NCBI GenBank assembly: GCA_024509875.1
Contig: JAMPIV010008530.1
Coordinates: 1 to 64,000 of the forward strand
DNA from: Oreohelix idahoensis
Taxonomy: Eukaryota; Mollusca; Gastropoda; Stylommatophora; Oreohelicidae
Reading direction: 5' to 3'
Length of the DNA: 64,000 nucleotides
In this document: piece by piece, positions 54,983 through 64,000 of the stretch
Layout of the letters: every line of letters starts with the position of its first letter
Position numbering within the stretch: the first letter of the stretch is position 1
Translations under genes and position numbers: made by a program
Notes under the pieces: generated by a model
What the model was told of the DNA's origin: nothing
Seen by the model: only the letters and a program-made list of their open reading frames with translations
The model's database searches: none

Positions 54983-55112
54983 CCTATCGGTTCCATTCTA
55001 GTCCTCGGTCTTTCAAAGATTGTTTAATGTTGTCCTCCCAGCGGACTCTGGGTTGTCCTGGGGGGTCTGGATCCCTGGCTCTTTGTTTCCCATGCTTGTC
55101 GTGGTAGCCGAT
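54983..55112 (-). mobile_element. LINE remnant, block copy B
   Basis: Matches 43027-43156 base for base as far as I compared, including the internal 19-bp deletion, and is joined to the family 1 LTR at the same base. It is the left flank of the family 1 element. Confidence 0.92.
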
Positions 55113-55232
55113 TGTCATAAAATTAACCATGATACAACGTTAAAATATCTCCAATGATACAACGTAGGGATAAAAACTAATGCGTAAGCTACTAGAATAC
55201 ATGATCGCCCACGCCGCGGGTCATCACCCGCC

Positions 55233-55403
55233 ATGGAAATTAATTTGCTAGACGTGAAAGCAAAACGTTACCCTTGGAACGGGATGAGAACGGAGATCAA
55301 AAGGAAAAATCTGACTGAACGCGTGCTTGAAACTAGCAAGGCTAAAAGACGCAATTGGTGGGGAAAGGAGGAAAAGTCACGTCCCCAAATTGACACAAGG
55401 TAA
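55233..55403 (+). CDS. Small frame inside the LTR, 56 codons
   Basis: ATG stands in a strong context (ccgccATGGaa) and opens 56 codons beginning 'MEINLLDVKAKRYPWNG' and rich in K, R and W. A shift of frame at the stop (aca agg taa) would continue into 'KEIDKRDLSYYTQQSFL' and about 50 more residues. The stop overlaps aag|gtaaag, which resembles a splice donor. The same frame is kept in all three LTR copies (ATG at 52976, 55233 and 62027). No family is recognised, and it may be a relic of captured coding sequence, so translation is speculative. Confidence 0.35.
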   Translation: MEINLLDVKAKRYPWNGMRTEIKRKNLTERVLETSKAKRRNWWGKEEKSRPQIDTR

Positions 55404-56763
55404 AGAAATCGACAAAAGGGACCTTAGCTATTATACGCAACAGTCATTTCTTGGACCCTTATGCGATAACTTAGTCCGTTTATTTGAATGCAGTGACGAA
55501 CGCATTACAAAAGATGCTCGCAAATATTTAAAAAAAACAAAAACACCAAATAACCTTGAAAAGTAACTTTTTCTTAATAATAATGTTAGAAATATAAAAC
55601 CTAGCTGGCCGGATGGCCCATCTTGAGCAGTGAAATAATATGCTTTCATTTATACAGACGGATAGACAATAAGAAAGATATTGACAAAAGACTGTGTTGT
55701 TCATATCAGCGAGCGACTGCATTGAAACAAAAATGTCCCTAATTTTCAAAAACTGCAGCCTTGAGACGCAAGTGCTAAAATCTAGTTGGAATGAAAGAGA
55801 CGGGATGGGGTGGAGAATTGTGGCTAAAAATAACTTTAAAGGCAAAATTGTGTATGTGAAGGCAGAGTTGGTTCAAAAAACAAGTGTGTTTTTTTTGTGA
55901 AACGCAAGTAGAGACAGACGGACCAACAGACAATAATACATACTTGACTGAGGTATGACTGAATTGACTTTTTGGAAAGGGGTTTGAATTTGAAAAAGAA
56001 AAAGCGCTGATTGGCCACAGATAAACATAATATCGGCGCTCAGACGCGCATCTTTGCCATTCAGTATAAGTTGTCCAGTGGTAGACACAGTAATTATTTA
56101 GTGGTATAAGTCCCAGAAGCTAATTGCAATATTTAGAGGGACGCCATACTAAAGCCAGCAGCTCAGCTGAGTTTTGCTAGCATATACTGTGTTCTATATT
56201 CATAATTCTGGTAAGACTGAAAGTATTTCTTTGTACATTTTAATATTTGTTTAATGTTTCGAGTGATTTGATACTGCCATATCAAAATCTATCCCTTACA
56301 ACAAGTAAGGATTCGTTCTAGACCACCCGCCCTAGTTCAGGGTCTAGAGACAAACAAAATACATAAACTCCAGCAAGGATTATGAAGGGCGGATCAAGGG
56401 TTGAGATCAGTGAAACATATCACCTATCCTATTCTATGGCAAGAAGCTAATGAACATATTTCAGAATATGTAGTCTGGGGGAACTTATACTATGTGAAAC
56501 CAACTTGGTAAGGTGTGCTGTATGGTCAGAGAGATCTGACCCTGTCTATGTGGTGTTGATGTATAATGTTGAGTGTAGTAGTGGCTCAGGAGGTAGAGTT
56601 CTGACACATGACCAATACTTTTATTTCAGAACTGTGAGTTTTTTATTTGGCACCAAAGTGGTGTCAAATGATGTGTTGAAGAATCAAAGAGTGGACCCGT
56701 GCAGTATAATATTTTGGCAGAGCAGCCTTAATTTGCCCCCAAGCACGGAGAGGCGGGGCCACC

Positions 56764-56842
56764 AGATTCCAGCACCAGATTCCAGCACCAGATTCCAGCA
56801 CCAGATTCCAGCACCAGATTCCAGCACCAGATTCCAGCACCA
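56764..56842. repeat. 13-bp minisatellite in the 5' LTR, 6 copies
   Basis: Unit agattccagcacc repeated six times. An equal array of six copies is in the 3' LTR (63553-63631), which supports recent common origin of both LTRs. Confidence 0.95.
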
Positions 56843-57321
56843 GAACTACTCATTCAGATAGTAATATTAACTAGTCTTGTAAAATACATATGTACACACC
56901 TTTCATTTATTATGCCATATATTCATGCATTTCATTCCTAATTTCAAAACCTTTCATATGTTCTGACCAAACTAAAACCTTGGTTCAGAACAAATAAACT
57001 TAAAGAAAATATTACTATCAAAATTTTACACAACATGAGTTAGTTCAGTGTGTTGTAACATTTTATTAATATTATTAGACTTATTAAATATCTGTGTGTG
57101 TGTATGTAAACTACCACAACACATTACATATCATTACCATAGAATCTTAACGTAGCCACATTCATTAGTAAAAAAAGATAGGTGTGAGGTCGTAGTGGTA
57201 GCAAGAAGGGCCTTCTGTAAATTCACAGCTACATTTATCTCAGGAGCCTTCACAGCTGACCTCATGCATCACACTAAGTAATATCACAATCATACAATAC
57301 CATCAAAACCACTACATATAT

Positions 57322-57339
57322 TGGGGGCTCGTCCGGGAT
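57322..57339 (+). promoter_or_regulatory. Primer-binding site matching tRNA-Pro
   Basis: TGGGGGCTCGTCCGGGAT is the 18-base complement of the 3' end of tRNA-Pro, the same site known from murine leukaemia virus. It begins five bases after the LTR. This is the start point of minus-strand DNA synthesis. Confidence 0.92.
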
Positions 57340-57565
57340 AATTAGCCTATCAATAATATTAGGATCTCCTGGGGGGAGAAATAAATTAGGGGAACACATT
57401 ATAAAAATTAAAAGTGTCCCTGAAAATAAAAGTTGGTGAATCTTCACAGCCAGTGGTAGTTAATTGATTGATTAATTAATTAGAATTATTTTAGACTAGA
57501 GTAATTAGAATTACTTTAGTGGTTGGAAATTTTACTTTGCTCATTGCTAGAATTGTTTAAAAAGT

Positions 57566-59650
57566 ATGGCGGAGCTAGCCAAATTCAGATCAGCTGCTGT
57601 GCTAACGGCAAAGGATATGGGAATGGATGGGCAGGTTTTAATTCAATATGTAACGGCTGAATATGATAAGTATATTGAACGGGAAGAAAGAAGATTAGCT
57701 GACGAGAAGAGGTTACAAATTGAGGCTGAGACTAAGAGGCTGCAGATTGAGGCTGACAAGGTGGCTAAAGCATTAGAGGCAGAAGAAAAACGACAGCAAA
57801 GGGAGGCAGAAGATAAAAAGGCCGAAAGGGAGGCAGAAGATAAAAAGGCCGAAAGGGAGGCAGAAGATAGAAGGTTGCAAAGGGAGCACGAATTACAACT
57901 AAGGGAGCTGGAGCTACAAGGCCAGGCTCCTGAAAATGGTGCCAGCCCTTTTGCCTCAGATGCTACGCCCAGTCTGATAGCCTCAAACTCAGCTATGGGG
58001 TTTCATTTAGACCATTTTGTTGAGAAAGACGATGACATAGAGGGGTACCTCGGACGTTTTGAGTTATTAGCTACTACATATGGGTTAGATAGAGAGAGGT
58101 GGAGTTTAAAGTTATCACAGGGACTGAGAGGTACTTCTTATGAAGTCTTCGCAAAAATGAACAGAGAAGACCAGGACAATTATGACATGTTAAAGCAGGC
58201 TTTGTTATTGAGGTACGAAAAAAATGGTGAATTTTATCGTAAGAAATTTAGAAATGCCAAACTGTTGTCTGGGGAGACATACCACCAATTCTCTGCCAGA
58301 CTGGAAACCTATTTGGAGAAATGGACTGCTCTGGGGAAGACCCAAGATCTGAAAGAGATGATCATGATTGAGCAATTGAGAGAGTCCATGGCTCCAGACA
58401 TGAGAAAATTTCTCATGGAACAAGGTGCAGAGAAGTTGGGGGAGGTTTTAAATGTTGCTGAGAGGTATCAGGCAGCCCAGGCAGAGGTAAGTGGTGCTAA
58501 AAAGAAGCACATAGATAATTTTAAAGCTCCACAGCAATTTAATAAATTTGATAATAGAGAACAGGGAAATAAAGGTAGGACAAACTTTGAACGGCCAAGA
58601 AATGACTATCGCGACAGAAACTCACAGTTCAATGACCAAAAATCCAATGAAAGAAAACCGTTTAACCAAGGAAAAAGATGGTGTAAATGGTGCAAGAAAG
58701 ATAACCATAACACCGAATTTTGTAGAAGGAAACCTTCAAACATTGCTGCAATGAAGTCGGGGACTCAACGATTAAAGGTTAATCCTAATGGACAGCAGGA
58801 ACCTTATCACCCCCCAGTTTGTGAGGATGTTATTTGTAATGGGGTCACCATAAGGTGCCTTTATGATACAGGTTTGGATTATGATTCAGTTGTGAAGTCT
58901 AGCCTAGTGGACCCAAGTCAGTATACCACAGAAACAGTGGAAATACAAGGGGCAACTAAGGACATACCACTCATGACACTTCCCATCGCAAGGATAACGG
59001 TGAAAACTCGCTATGTGGAAGGAGAAATCAGAGCAGCAGTGATAGATGAACCAATCTACCCTCTGATATTGGGGTGTAGATACGTCTTCTTGGGGAATCC
59101 CGAGAGACCTGTGATCATGGCGACAGTGCAGACCAGGTCACAGAAGAAGGAGGAAGAAGGTGAACCTATAAATGCTCATCCAGAGGAGATGAGGAAGGCG
59201 CAGGCTCAGGATAGGACACTCAAGCCATGTTTTAAAAAATTGCCCAAATGCCACACACCTCCGAGCAAGGGGGAATATTTTATGAAGAACAAACTATTAT
59301 ACAGGAAGGCCGGAACTGGAACAAATGGTCAAAACCAGTTGGTTCTTCCCAAGGTATATAGGGCAAATTTAATAAGGAGCTTACATGTTGGAAAAGATGG
59401 TGACCATGAAAAAGTCGGTACAATCTGCCAAAAGATTGCTCGAAAATACTATTGGCCCGACGTAAATGTCGATATTGAGAACTTTGTAGAAGCATGTGGC
59501 ATATTTCATGAGGGAACACCCACAAAGGGAAAATATGTGCAGGACCTAGAAACGCCACGGGGCAAAATTAGGCCTGGAAGGAAAACTAATTATACTCAGG
59601 TAGACAAAGTGGAATGGGAGCCCCCCTTTTCACACCCAGTCTTCACTTGA
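57566..59650 (+). CDS. Gag, protease and integrase N-terminus of Gypsy family 1
   Basis: ATG at 57566 (agtATGGcg) opens 694 codons. Residues about 30-118 form a coiled coil with a duplicated nine-residue unit (AEDKKAERE). About 145-310 is a SCAN-like gag core ('DNYDMLKQALLLRYEKNGEF', 'LEKWTALGKTQDLKEMIMIE'). A CCHC zinc knuckle 'CKWCKKDNHNTEFC' lies near 373-386. The protease has 'CLYDTGLDYDSVV' (D near 434). The integrase zinc finger follows near 607-650 in degenerate form: 'HVGKDGDH' and then 'CGIFHE', where the last cysteine is lost. After 'YVQDLETPRGKI' homology ends, and the frame stops at 59650. Gag should assemble particles; the integrase part is nonfunctional. Confidence 0.9.
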   Translation: MAELAKFRSAAVLTAKDMGMDGQVLIQYVTAEYDKYIEREERRLADEKRLQIEAETKRLQIEADKVAKALEAEEKRQQREAEDKKAEREAEDKKAEREAEDRRLQREHELQLRELELQGQAPENGASPFASDATPSLIASNSAMGFHLDHFVEKDDDIEGYLGRFELLATTYGLDRERWSLKLSQGLRGTSYEVFAKMNREDQDNYDMLKQALLLRYEKNGEFYRKKFRNAKLLSGETYHQFSARLETYLEKWTALGKTQDLKEMIMIEQLRESMAPDMRKFLMEQGAEKLGEVLNVAERYQAAQAEVSGAKKKHIDNFKAPQQFNKFDNREQGNKGRTNFERPRNDYRDRNSQFNDQKSNERKPFNQGKRWCKWCKKDNHNTEFCRRKPSNIAAMKSGTQRLKVNPNGQQEPYHPPVCEDVICNGVTIRCLYDTGLDYDSVVKSSLVDPSQYTTETVEIQGATKDIPLMTLPIARITVKTRYVEGEIRAAVIDEPIYPLILGCRYVFLGNPERPVIMATVQTRSQKKEEEGEPINAHPEEMRKAQAQDRTLKPCFKKLPKCHTPPSKGEYFMKNKLLYRKAGTGTNGQNQLVLPKVYRANLIRSLHVGKDGDHEKVGTICQKIARKYYWPDVNVDIENFVEACGIFHEGTPTKGKYVQDLETPRGKIRPGRKTNYTQVDKVEWEPPFSHPVFT

Positions 59651-59935
59651 ATGGATTAACATGGCCACTATGCGACGAGTACAAAGAGTAAATTTTACCC
59701 AGGATAAGATGACAATCCCTCGGTCAGACTTATATAAACTGGAAGAACAGAAAAGAGAGCGAAGATCTCTCATAAGCAATCTAAAGTGGGGAGACAAACC
59801 CAAGAAAAAAATTGGTAGTGGTCGATTTGTGAGTGATGATTCTAGGAAGAAAAGTCCTCACTATAATGCTTCTAATGGACGGGACCCGATGGGTGCCATG
59901 AAAAATAAATATGGAAAATTAAAAATCCAGATGTA
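59651..59935 (+). other. Foreign protein-like segment in place of the integrase core
   Basis: Between the integrase finger and its C-terminal module there is no DDE core. A 92-codon frame (59661-59936) reads 'MRRVQRVNFTQDKMTIPRSD', 'LYKLEEQKRERRSLISNLKW' and so on, basic and coiled-coil-like, and then ends. Integrase homology resumes in another frame at 'NPDVALLRTWTDEK' (from about 59924). The segment looks like coding sequence with ordinary amino-acid composition, and it could be an exon taken up from a host transcript. Not identified. Confidence 0.6.
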
Positions 59936-61819
59936 GCCCTATTAAGGACCTGGACAGATGAGAAGGCGGAAGAGACTGTTACCTCATCTTATCAATACGT
60001 GAACGAACTGACCACTCGTTTGAAAGCTGGATGGAAACTGGCAAATGATAATTTGAAACAAGCCAGGAAGAAACATGCAGCGTATTTTAATAGGAAGGCA
60101 AAGGACAGAGAACTAGCTGTGGGAGAGAAGGTGCTGCTTCTACTACCCGGTAGCCAGAATAAATTACAAATTGGATGGCAAGGTCCATATACGGTTCTAG
60201 AGAAGGTGTCTAGAACAAACTATAAAATTGACAAAAAGGGGAAGGAGAAAGTTTATCATGTAAACCTGTTAAAGAAGTATCTGGACAGACCACTCCAGGA
60301 AAGCACCCCCTTACTGACCTTAGCTATCGCAACTCAAATGCAAAAGGAACCACTCACCTCACATGAATACCCATTACATCCTTGTGAAACAGCAGCACAG
60401 GTAAAAGTCAGTAAGCACCTGACTAAAAACCAGAGGGAGAGAGTTCAACAGGTTCTGGAGGAACATACAGATGTATTAACAGATAAACCAGGCCATACAA
60501 ATTTGCTACAGTATGACATGAAACTGGTAGACTCAAACCCAATCTGTATGAGAGCCTATTCTATTCCGTTCGCGAAGGAGAAGGCATTGAAGGAAGAAAT
60601 AGATTATTTGTTGAAGGAGGGGATTATTTCACACAGTGAATCATCTTTTAGCTCCAGTGTCGTTTTGTTGAGAAAACCGTCTGGGGAACACAGACTGTGC
60701 ATAGATTACAGGAAACTGAATGCTGTCACAGAAGGACAAGTGGATCCATTACCAGACACAAAACAGTTATTTGCCAGATTAAACAAGGCAAAATACTTTT
60801 CAAAATTGGATCTTAGTAAAGGCTATTACCAGATTCCAGTGAAGCCTGAAGTGAGACCTTATTTGGCTTTTAGCACTTCGGATGGACATTATGAATTCAA
60901 CATGCTACCATTCGGACTGAAAAATGCTCGGAGTGTATTTTCAAGGATGATGCGCAAATTGTTGGATCCCCTGAATAACCCATGTATCACGAATTTTATG
61001 GATGATATTCTCGTCGCCACAGAGACATTTGAAGAACACATTGACGCTCTAGAAATGTTATTTAATAGGCTTAGGGAGGCGAACTTAACTGCTAGACCAA
61101 CACAATGTTGCATTGTATGCAAAGAGTTGGAATTCTTGGGACACACTGCATATCAGGGTAACATGACCCCTGATCCCAAGAACTTGGAAAAACTGCAGAG
61201 AGCACCTAGACCACAAACAAAAAAGGACGTGCGATCATTCGTGTCGTTATGCGGATTTTATCAAAAATACATCAAAGATTTTAACTCTATTTGTGCTCCT
61301 CTGACTGATCTGACTCGCAAGGGACTTCCAGATAAAATTATTTGGACTGCGCAAAGTGAATTAGCGTTCCAAAACTTAAAGGACACACTCACTAGCAAGC
61401 CTATTCTCAAACTGCCTGATTTGACACAGGACTTTGTCTTAAGAACAGATGCAAGTAATGTAGGACTCGGGCCAGCTGTGTTGCAAAGATCATCTTCACC
61501 TGATGGGGAACTGAAACCAGTCGCTTATGCAAGCCGCAAATTGAATAAGGCGGAACAAGGATATTCCACAAGCGAAAAAGAATGTTTAGCGTTAATCTGG
61601 GCAATAAAGAAGTTTCAAATCTATCTGTATGGTAGGACTTTTGTGGTCGAGACGGATCATCAGCCTCTCGTATTCTTATCTCAGGCTAAGCATGAAAACG
61701 CAAGATTGCTGAGGTGGTCTTTATTGCTTCAACCTTATCAGTTTAGTATCCAATATATCCCAGGCAGACTGAATGTCGGTGCAGATTTCCTCAGTCGGCA
61801 CCCCTGTGATCAAAATTAG
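59936..61819 (+). CDS. Integrase C-terminus, reverse transcriptase and RNase H of Gypsy family 1
   Basis: The frame is continuous from about 59924 to the TAG ending at 61819, with no own start codon near its beginning, so it was part of a longer gag-pol frame. It begins with integrase C-terminal sequence ('ALLRTWTDEKAEETVTSSYQ') and the GPY/F module 'IGWQGPYTVLEKV'. RT follows with 'LCIDYRKLNAVT', 'SKLDLSKGYYQIPV' and the active site 'NFMDDILVA' (FMDD). RNase H has 'RTDASNVG', 'EKECLALIWAIKKF', 'VVETDHQPLVFLS' and the final 'NVGADFLSRHPC'. All catalytic acidic residues are present. Without translation from the gag start this part is unlikely to be made. Confidence 0.92.
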   Translation, partial: ALLRTWTDEKAEETVTSSYQYVNELTTRLKAGWKLANDNLKQARKKHAAYFNRKAKDRELAVGEKVLLLLPGSQNKLQIGWQGPYTVLEKVSRTNYKIDKKGKEKVYHVNLLKKYLDRPLQESTPLLTLAIATQMQKEPLTSHEYPLHPCETAAQVKVSKHLTKNQRERVQQVLEEHTDVLTDKPGHTNLLQYDMKLVDSNPICMRAYSIPFAKEKALKEEIDYLLKEGIISHSESSFSSSVVLLRKPSGEHRLCIDYRKLNAVTEGQVDPLPDTKQLFARLNKAKYFSKLDLSKGYYQIPVKPEVRPYLAFSTSDGHYEFNMLPFGLKNARSVFSRMMRKLLDPLNNPCITNFMDDILVATETFEEHIDALEMLFNRLREANLTARPTQCCIVCKELEFLGHTAYQGNMTPDPKNLEKLQRAPRPQTKKDVRSFVSLCGFYQKYIKDFNSICAPLTDLTRKGLPDKIIWTAQSELAFQNLKDTLTSKPILKLPDLTQDFVLRTDASNVGLGPAVLQRSSSPDGELKPVAYASRKLNKAEQGYSTSEKECLALIWAIKKFQIYLYGRTFVVETDHQPLVFLSQAKHENARLLRWSLLLQPYQFSIQYIPGRLNVGADFLSRHPCDQN

Positions 61820-61895
61820 AGTAATGGCAGGCGTGAGGAGAGATTTTATCAATGTGTATCACTGGTTTTAGAACTTGCCGTAGGCATCTTTTCAT

Positions 61896-61906
61896 GTGGG
61901 GAGATG
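61896..61906 (+). promoter_or_regulatory. Polypurine tract of Gypsy family 1
   Basis: gtggggagatg directly precedes the 3' LTR (TGTCAT at 61907), the place of the plus-strand primer. Confidence 0.7.
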
Positions 61907-64000
61907 TGTCATAAAATTAATCATGATACAACGTTAAAATATCTCCAATGATACAACGTAGGGATAAAAACTAATGCGTAAGCTACTAGAATACATGATC
62001 GCCCACGCCGCGGGTCATCACCCGCCATGGAAATTAATTTGCTAGACGTGAAAGCAAAACGTTACCCTTGGAACGGGATGAGAACGGAGATCAAAAGGAA
62101 AAATCTGACTGAACGCGTGCTTGAAACTAGCAAGGCTAAAAGACGCAATTGGTGGGGAAAGGAGGAAAAGTCACGTCCCCAAGTTGACACAAGGTAAAGA
62201 AATCGACAAAAGGGACCTTAGCTATTATACGCAACAGTCATTTCTTGGACCCTTATGCGATAACTTAGTCTGTTTATTTGAATGCAGTGACGAACGCATT
62301 ACAAAAGATGCTCGCAAATATTTAAAAAAAACCAAATAACCTTGAAAAGTAACTTTTTCTTAATAATAATAATGTTAGGAATATAAAACCTAGCTGGCCG
62401 GATGGCCCATCTTGAGCAGTGAAATAATATGCTTTCATTTATACAGACGGATAGACAATAAGAAAGATATTGACAAAAGACTGTGTTGTTCATATCAACG
62501 AGCGACTGCATTGAAACAAAAATGTCCCTAATTTTCAAAAACTGCAGCCTTGAGACGCAAGTGCTAAAATCTAATTGGAATGAAAGAGACGGGATGGGGT
62601 GGAGAATTGTGGCTAAAAATAACTTTAAAGGCAAAATTGTGTAGGGGAAGGCAGAGTTGGTTCAAAAAACAAGTGTGTTTTTTTTGTGAAATGCAAGTAG
62701 AGACAGACGGACCAACAGACAATAATACATACTTGACTGAGGTATGACTGAATTGACTTTTTGGAAAGGGGTTTGAATTTGAAAAAGAAAAAGCGCTGAT
62801 TGGCCACAGATAAACATAATATCGGCGCTCAGACGCGCATCTTTGCCATTCAGTATAAGTTGTCCAGTGGTAGACACAGTAATTATTTAGTGGTATAAGT
62901 CCCAGAAGCTAATTGCAATATTTAGAGGGACGCCATACTAAAGCCAGCAGCTCAGCTGAGTTTTGCTAGCATATACTGTGTTCTATATTCATAATTCTGG
63001 TAAGACTGAAAGTATTTCTTTGTACATTTTAATATTTGTTTAATGTTTCGAGTGATTTGATACTGCCATATCAAAATCTATCCCTTACAACAAGTAAGGA
63101 TTCGTTCTAGACCCCCCGCCCTAGTTCAGGGTCTAGAGACAAACAAAATACATAAACTCCAGCAAGGATTATGAAGGGCGGATCAAGGGTTGAGATCAGT
63201 GAAACATATCACCTATCCTATTCTATGGCAAGAAGCTAATGAACATATTTCAGAATATGTAGTCTGGGGGAACTTATACTATGTGAAACCAACTTGGTAA
63301 GGTGTGCTGTATGGTCAGAGAGATCTGACCCTGTCTATGTGGTGTTGATGTATAATGTTGAGTGTAGTAGTGGCTCAGGAGGTAGAGTTCTGACGCATGA
63401 CCAATACTTTTATTTCAGAACTGTGAGTTTTTTATTTGGCACCAAAGTGGTGTCTAATGATGTGTTGAAGAATCAAAGAGTGGACCCGTGCAGTATAATA
63501 TTTTGGCAGAGCAGCCTTAATTTGCCCCCAAGCACGGAGAGGCGGGGCCACCAGATTCCAGCACCAGATTCCAGCACCAGATTCCAGCACCAGATTCCAG
63601 CACCAGATTCCAGCACCAGATTCCAGCACCAGAACTACTCATTCAGATACGTGAGCGTCTGGCCTGTTGGAAATTTACCAACGTAGTTTCTAAATACACT
63701 AACTATATTCCCATCAATAAATGGACAATGTTAGTAGCCATAGACAGGGAGTGATGAGGCCACCCCAACAGCACATCCATTCATCATTCTCCCAGCTAAA
63801 TTAAAAATATAAACAGTAGTAATATTAACTAGTCTTGTAAAATACATATGTACACACCTTTCATTTATTATGCCATATATTCATGCATTTCATTCCTAAT
63901 TTCAAAACCTTTCATATGTTCTGACCAAACTAAAACCTTGGTTCAGAACAAATAAACTTAAAGAAAATATTACTATCAAAATTTTACACAACATGAGTTA
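61907..64000 (+). repeat. 3' LTR of Gypsy family 1, cut by window end
   Basis: Aligns with 55113-57042 of the 5' LTR with scattered single changes (for example aatcatg for aaccatg near the start). It has an extra segment of about 169 bp at 63650-63818. Confidence 0.95.
63553..63631. repeat. 13-bp minisatellite in the 3' LTR, 6 copies
   Basis: Same unit and copy number as at 56764-56842. Confidence 0.95.

Larger units (their letters stand above)
55113..57316 (+). repeat. 5' LTR of Gypsy family 1
   Basis: 2204 bp, from TGTCATAAAATTAACC to ACTACA. Includes the hairpin GCGGGT-catc-ACCCGC (55216-55231), a small frame starting at 55233 and a 13-bp minisatellite (56764-56842). Lacks about 169 bp present in the 3' LTR. 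The exact 3' boundary is inferred from CA plus the primer site five bases later. Confidence 0.92.
55113..64000 (+). mobile_element. Gmr1-like Ty3/Gypsy retrotransposon, family 1, 3' end outside window
   Basis: A 5' LTR (55113-57316), a tRNA-Pro-type primer site, gag-protease and a partial integrase (57566-59650) are followed by a foreign segment. Then come the integrase C-terminus, RT and RNase H (to 61819), a purine tract and a 3' LTR starting at 61907. Integrase remnants precede RT, so the pol order is again Gmr1-like. The catalytic core of integrase is missing, so this copy cannot integrate by itself. By comparison with the 5' LTR about 270 bp of the 3' LTR lie beyond the window. Confidence 0.93.

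Noticed and set aside
56505..56861. 118-codon frame in the family 1 LTR
   Set aside because: No ATG near its start, no domain, and its end is the 13-bp minisatellite. A box A-like TGGCTCAGGAGG nearby lacks a partner box B.

Overview
The window is eukaryotic nuclear DNA: AT-rich, intron-bearing, gene-poor and built mostly of nested transposable elements and minisatellites. No operons, bacterial signals, rRNA or intact tRNA genes were seen. The repertoire is invertebrate. It includes tRNA-derived SINEs with a 'cagtctacccagctgtaaatggg' type core, several LINE families, mariner, piggyBac, IS630/Tc1, hAT and Kolobok/Mutator-type DNA transposons, and Gmr1-like Ty3/Gypsy retrotransposons. A lophotrochozoan, perhaps a gastropod mollusc, is my best guess, but this is inference from repeat style and not proven by any single gene.

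The one convincing host gene is a C2H2 zinc-finger gene on the + strand, read as three phase-compatible exons at 9781-9849, 17124-17235 and 21433-23147. The last exon carries 16 fingers. The start of the gene lies upstream of exon A and was not found. Its first intron holds a LINE fragment and a three-level nest: a mariner, inside it a probable solo LTR, and inside that a piggyBac element with an internal 395-bp tandem repeat. A tRNA-derived SINE sits in the 3' flank.

Layout: 0-4 kb, LINE relics, minisatellites (17, 53 and 23 bp) and a hAT-type MITE. 4.4-5.9 kb, an IS630/Tc1-type transposon. 5.9-8.0 kb, a large T/G-rich 27-bp minisatellite. 8.1-9.5 kb, a mariner with frameshifts. 9.8-23.5 kb, the zinc-finger gene. 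23.6-26.3 kb, SINEs, LINE pieces and 39- and 49-bp minisatellites. 27.5-31.7 kb, a TTAA-flanked Kolobok/Mutator-like transposon whose 3' end is triplicated. 33.4-37.3 kb, LINE fragments nested in each other. 37.6-42.85 kb, a 5.2-kb array of a 61-bp repeat with an internal palindrome.

From 43 kb to the end lies a compound of LTR retrotransposons. A nearly complete Gypsy element (43264-52957, identical-length LTRs, 5-bp target duplication) sits inside a truncated LTR of a second Gypsy family. The second family's own copy follows at 55113, with its 3' LTR running off the window. Both elements have the order gag-protease-integrase-reverse transcriptase-RNase H, which is Copia-like order in a Gypsy element, and SCAN-like gag cores; both traits are typical of the Gmr1-like group. 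The second element has lost its integrase catalytic core, and an unrelated protein-like segment occupies that place. These elements are parasitic on the host and do not form a pathway with the zinc-finger gene.
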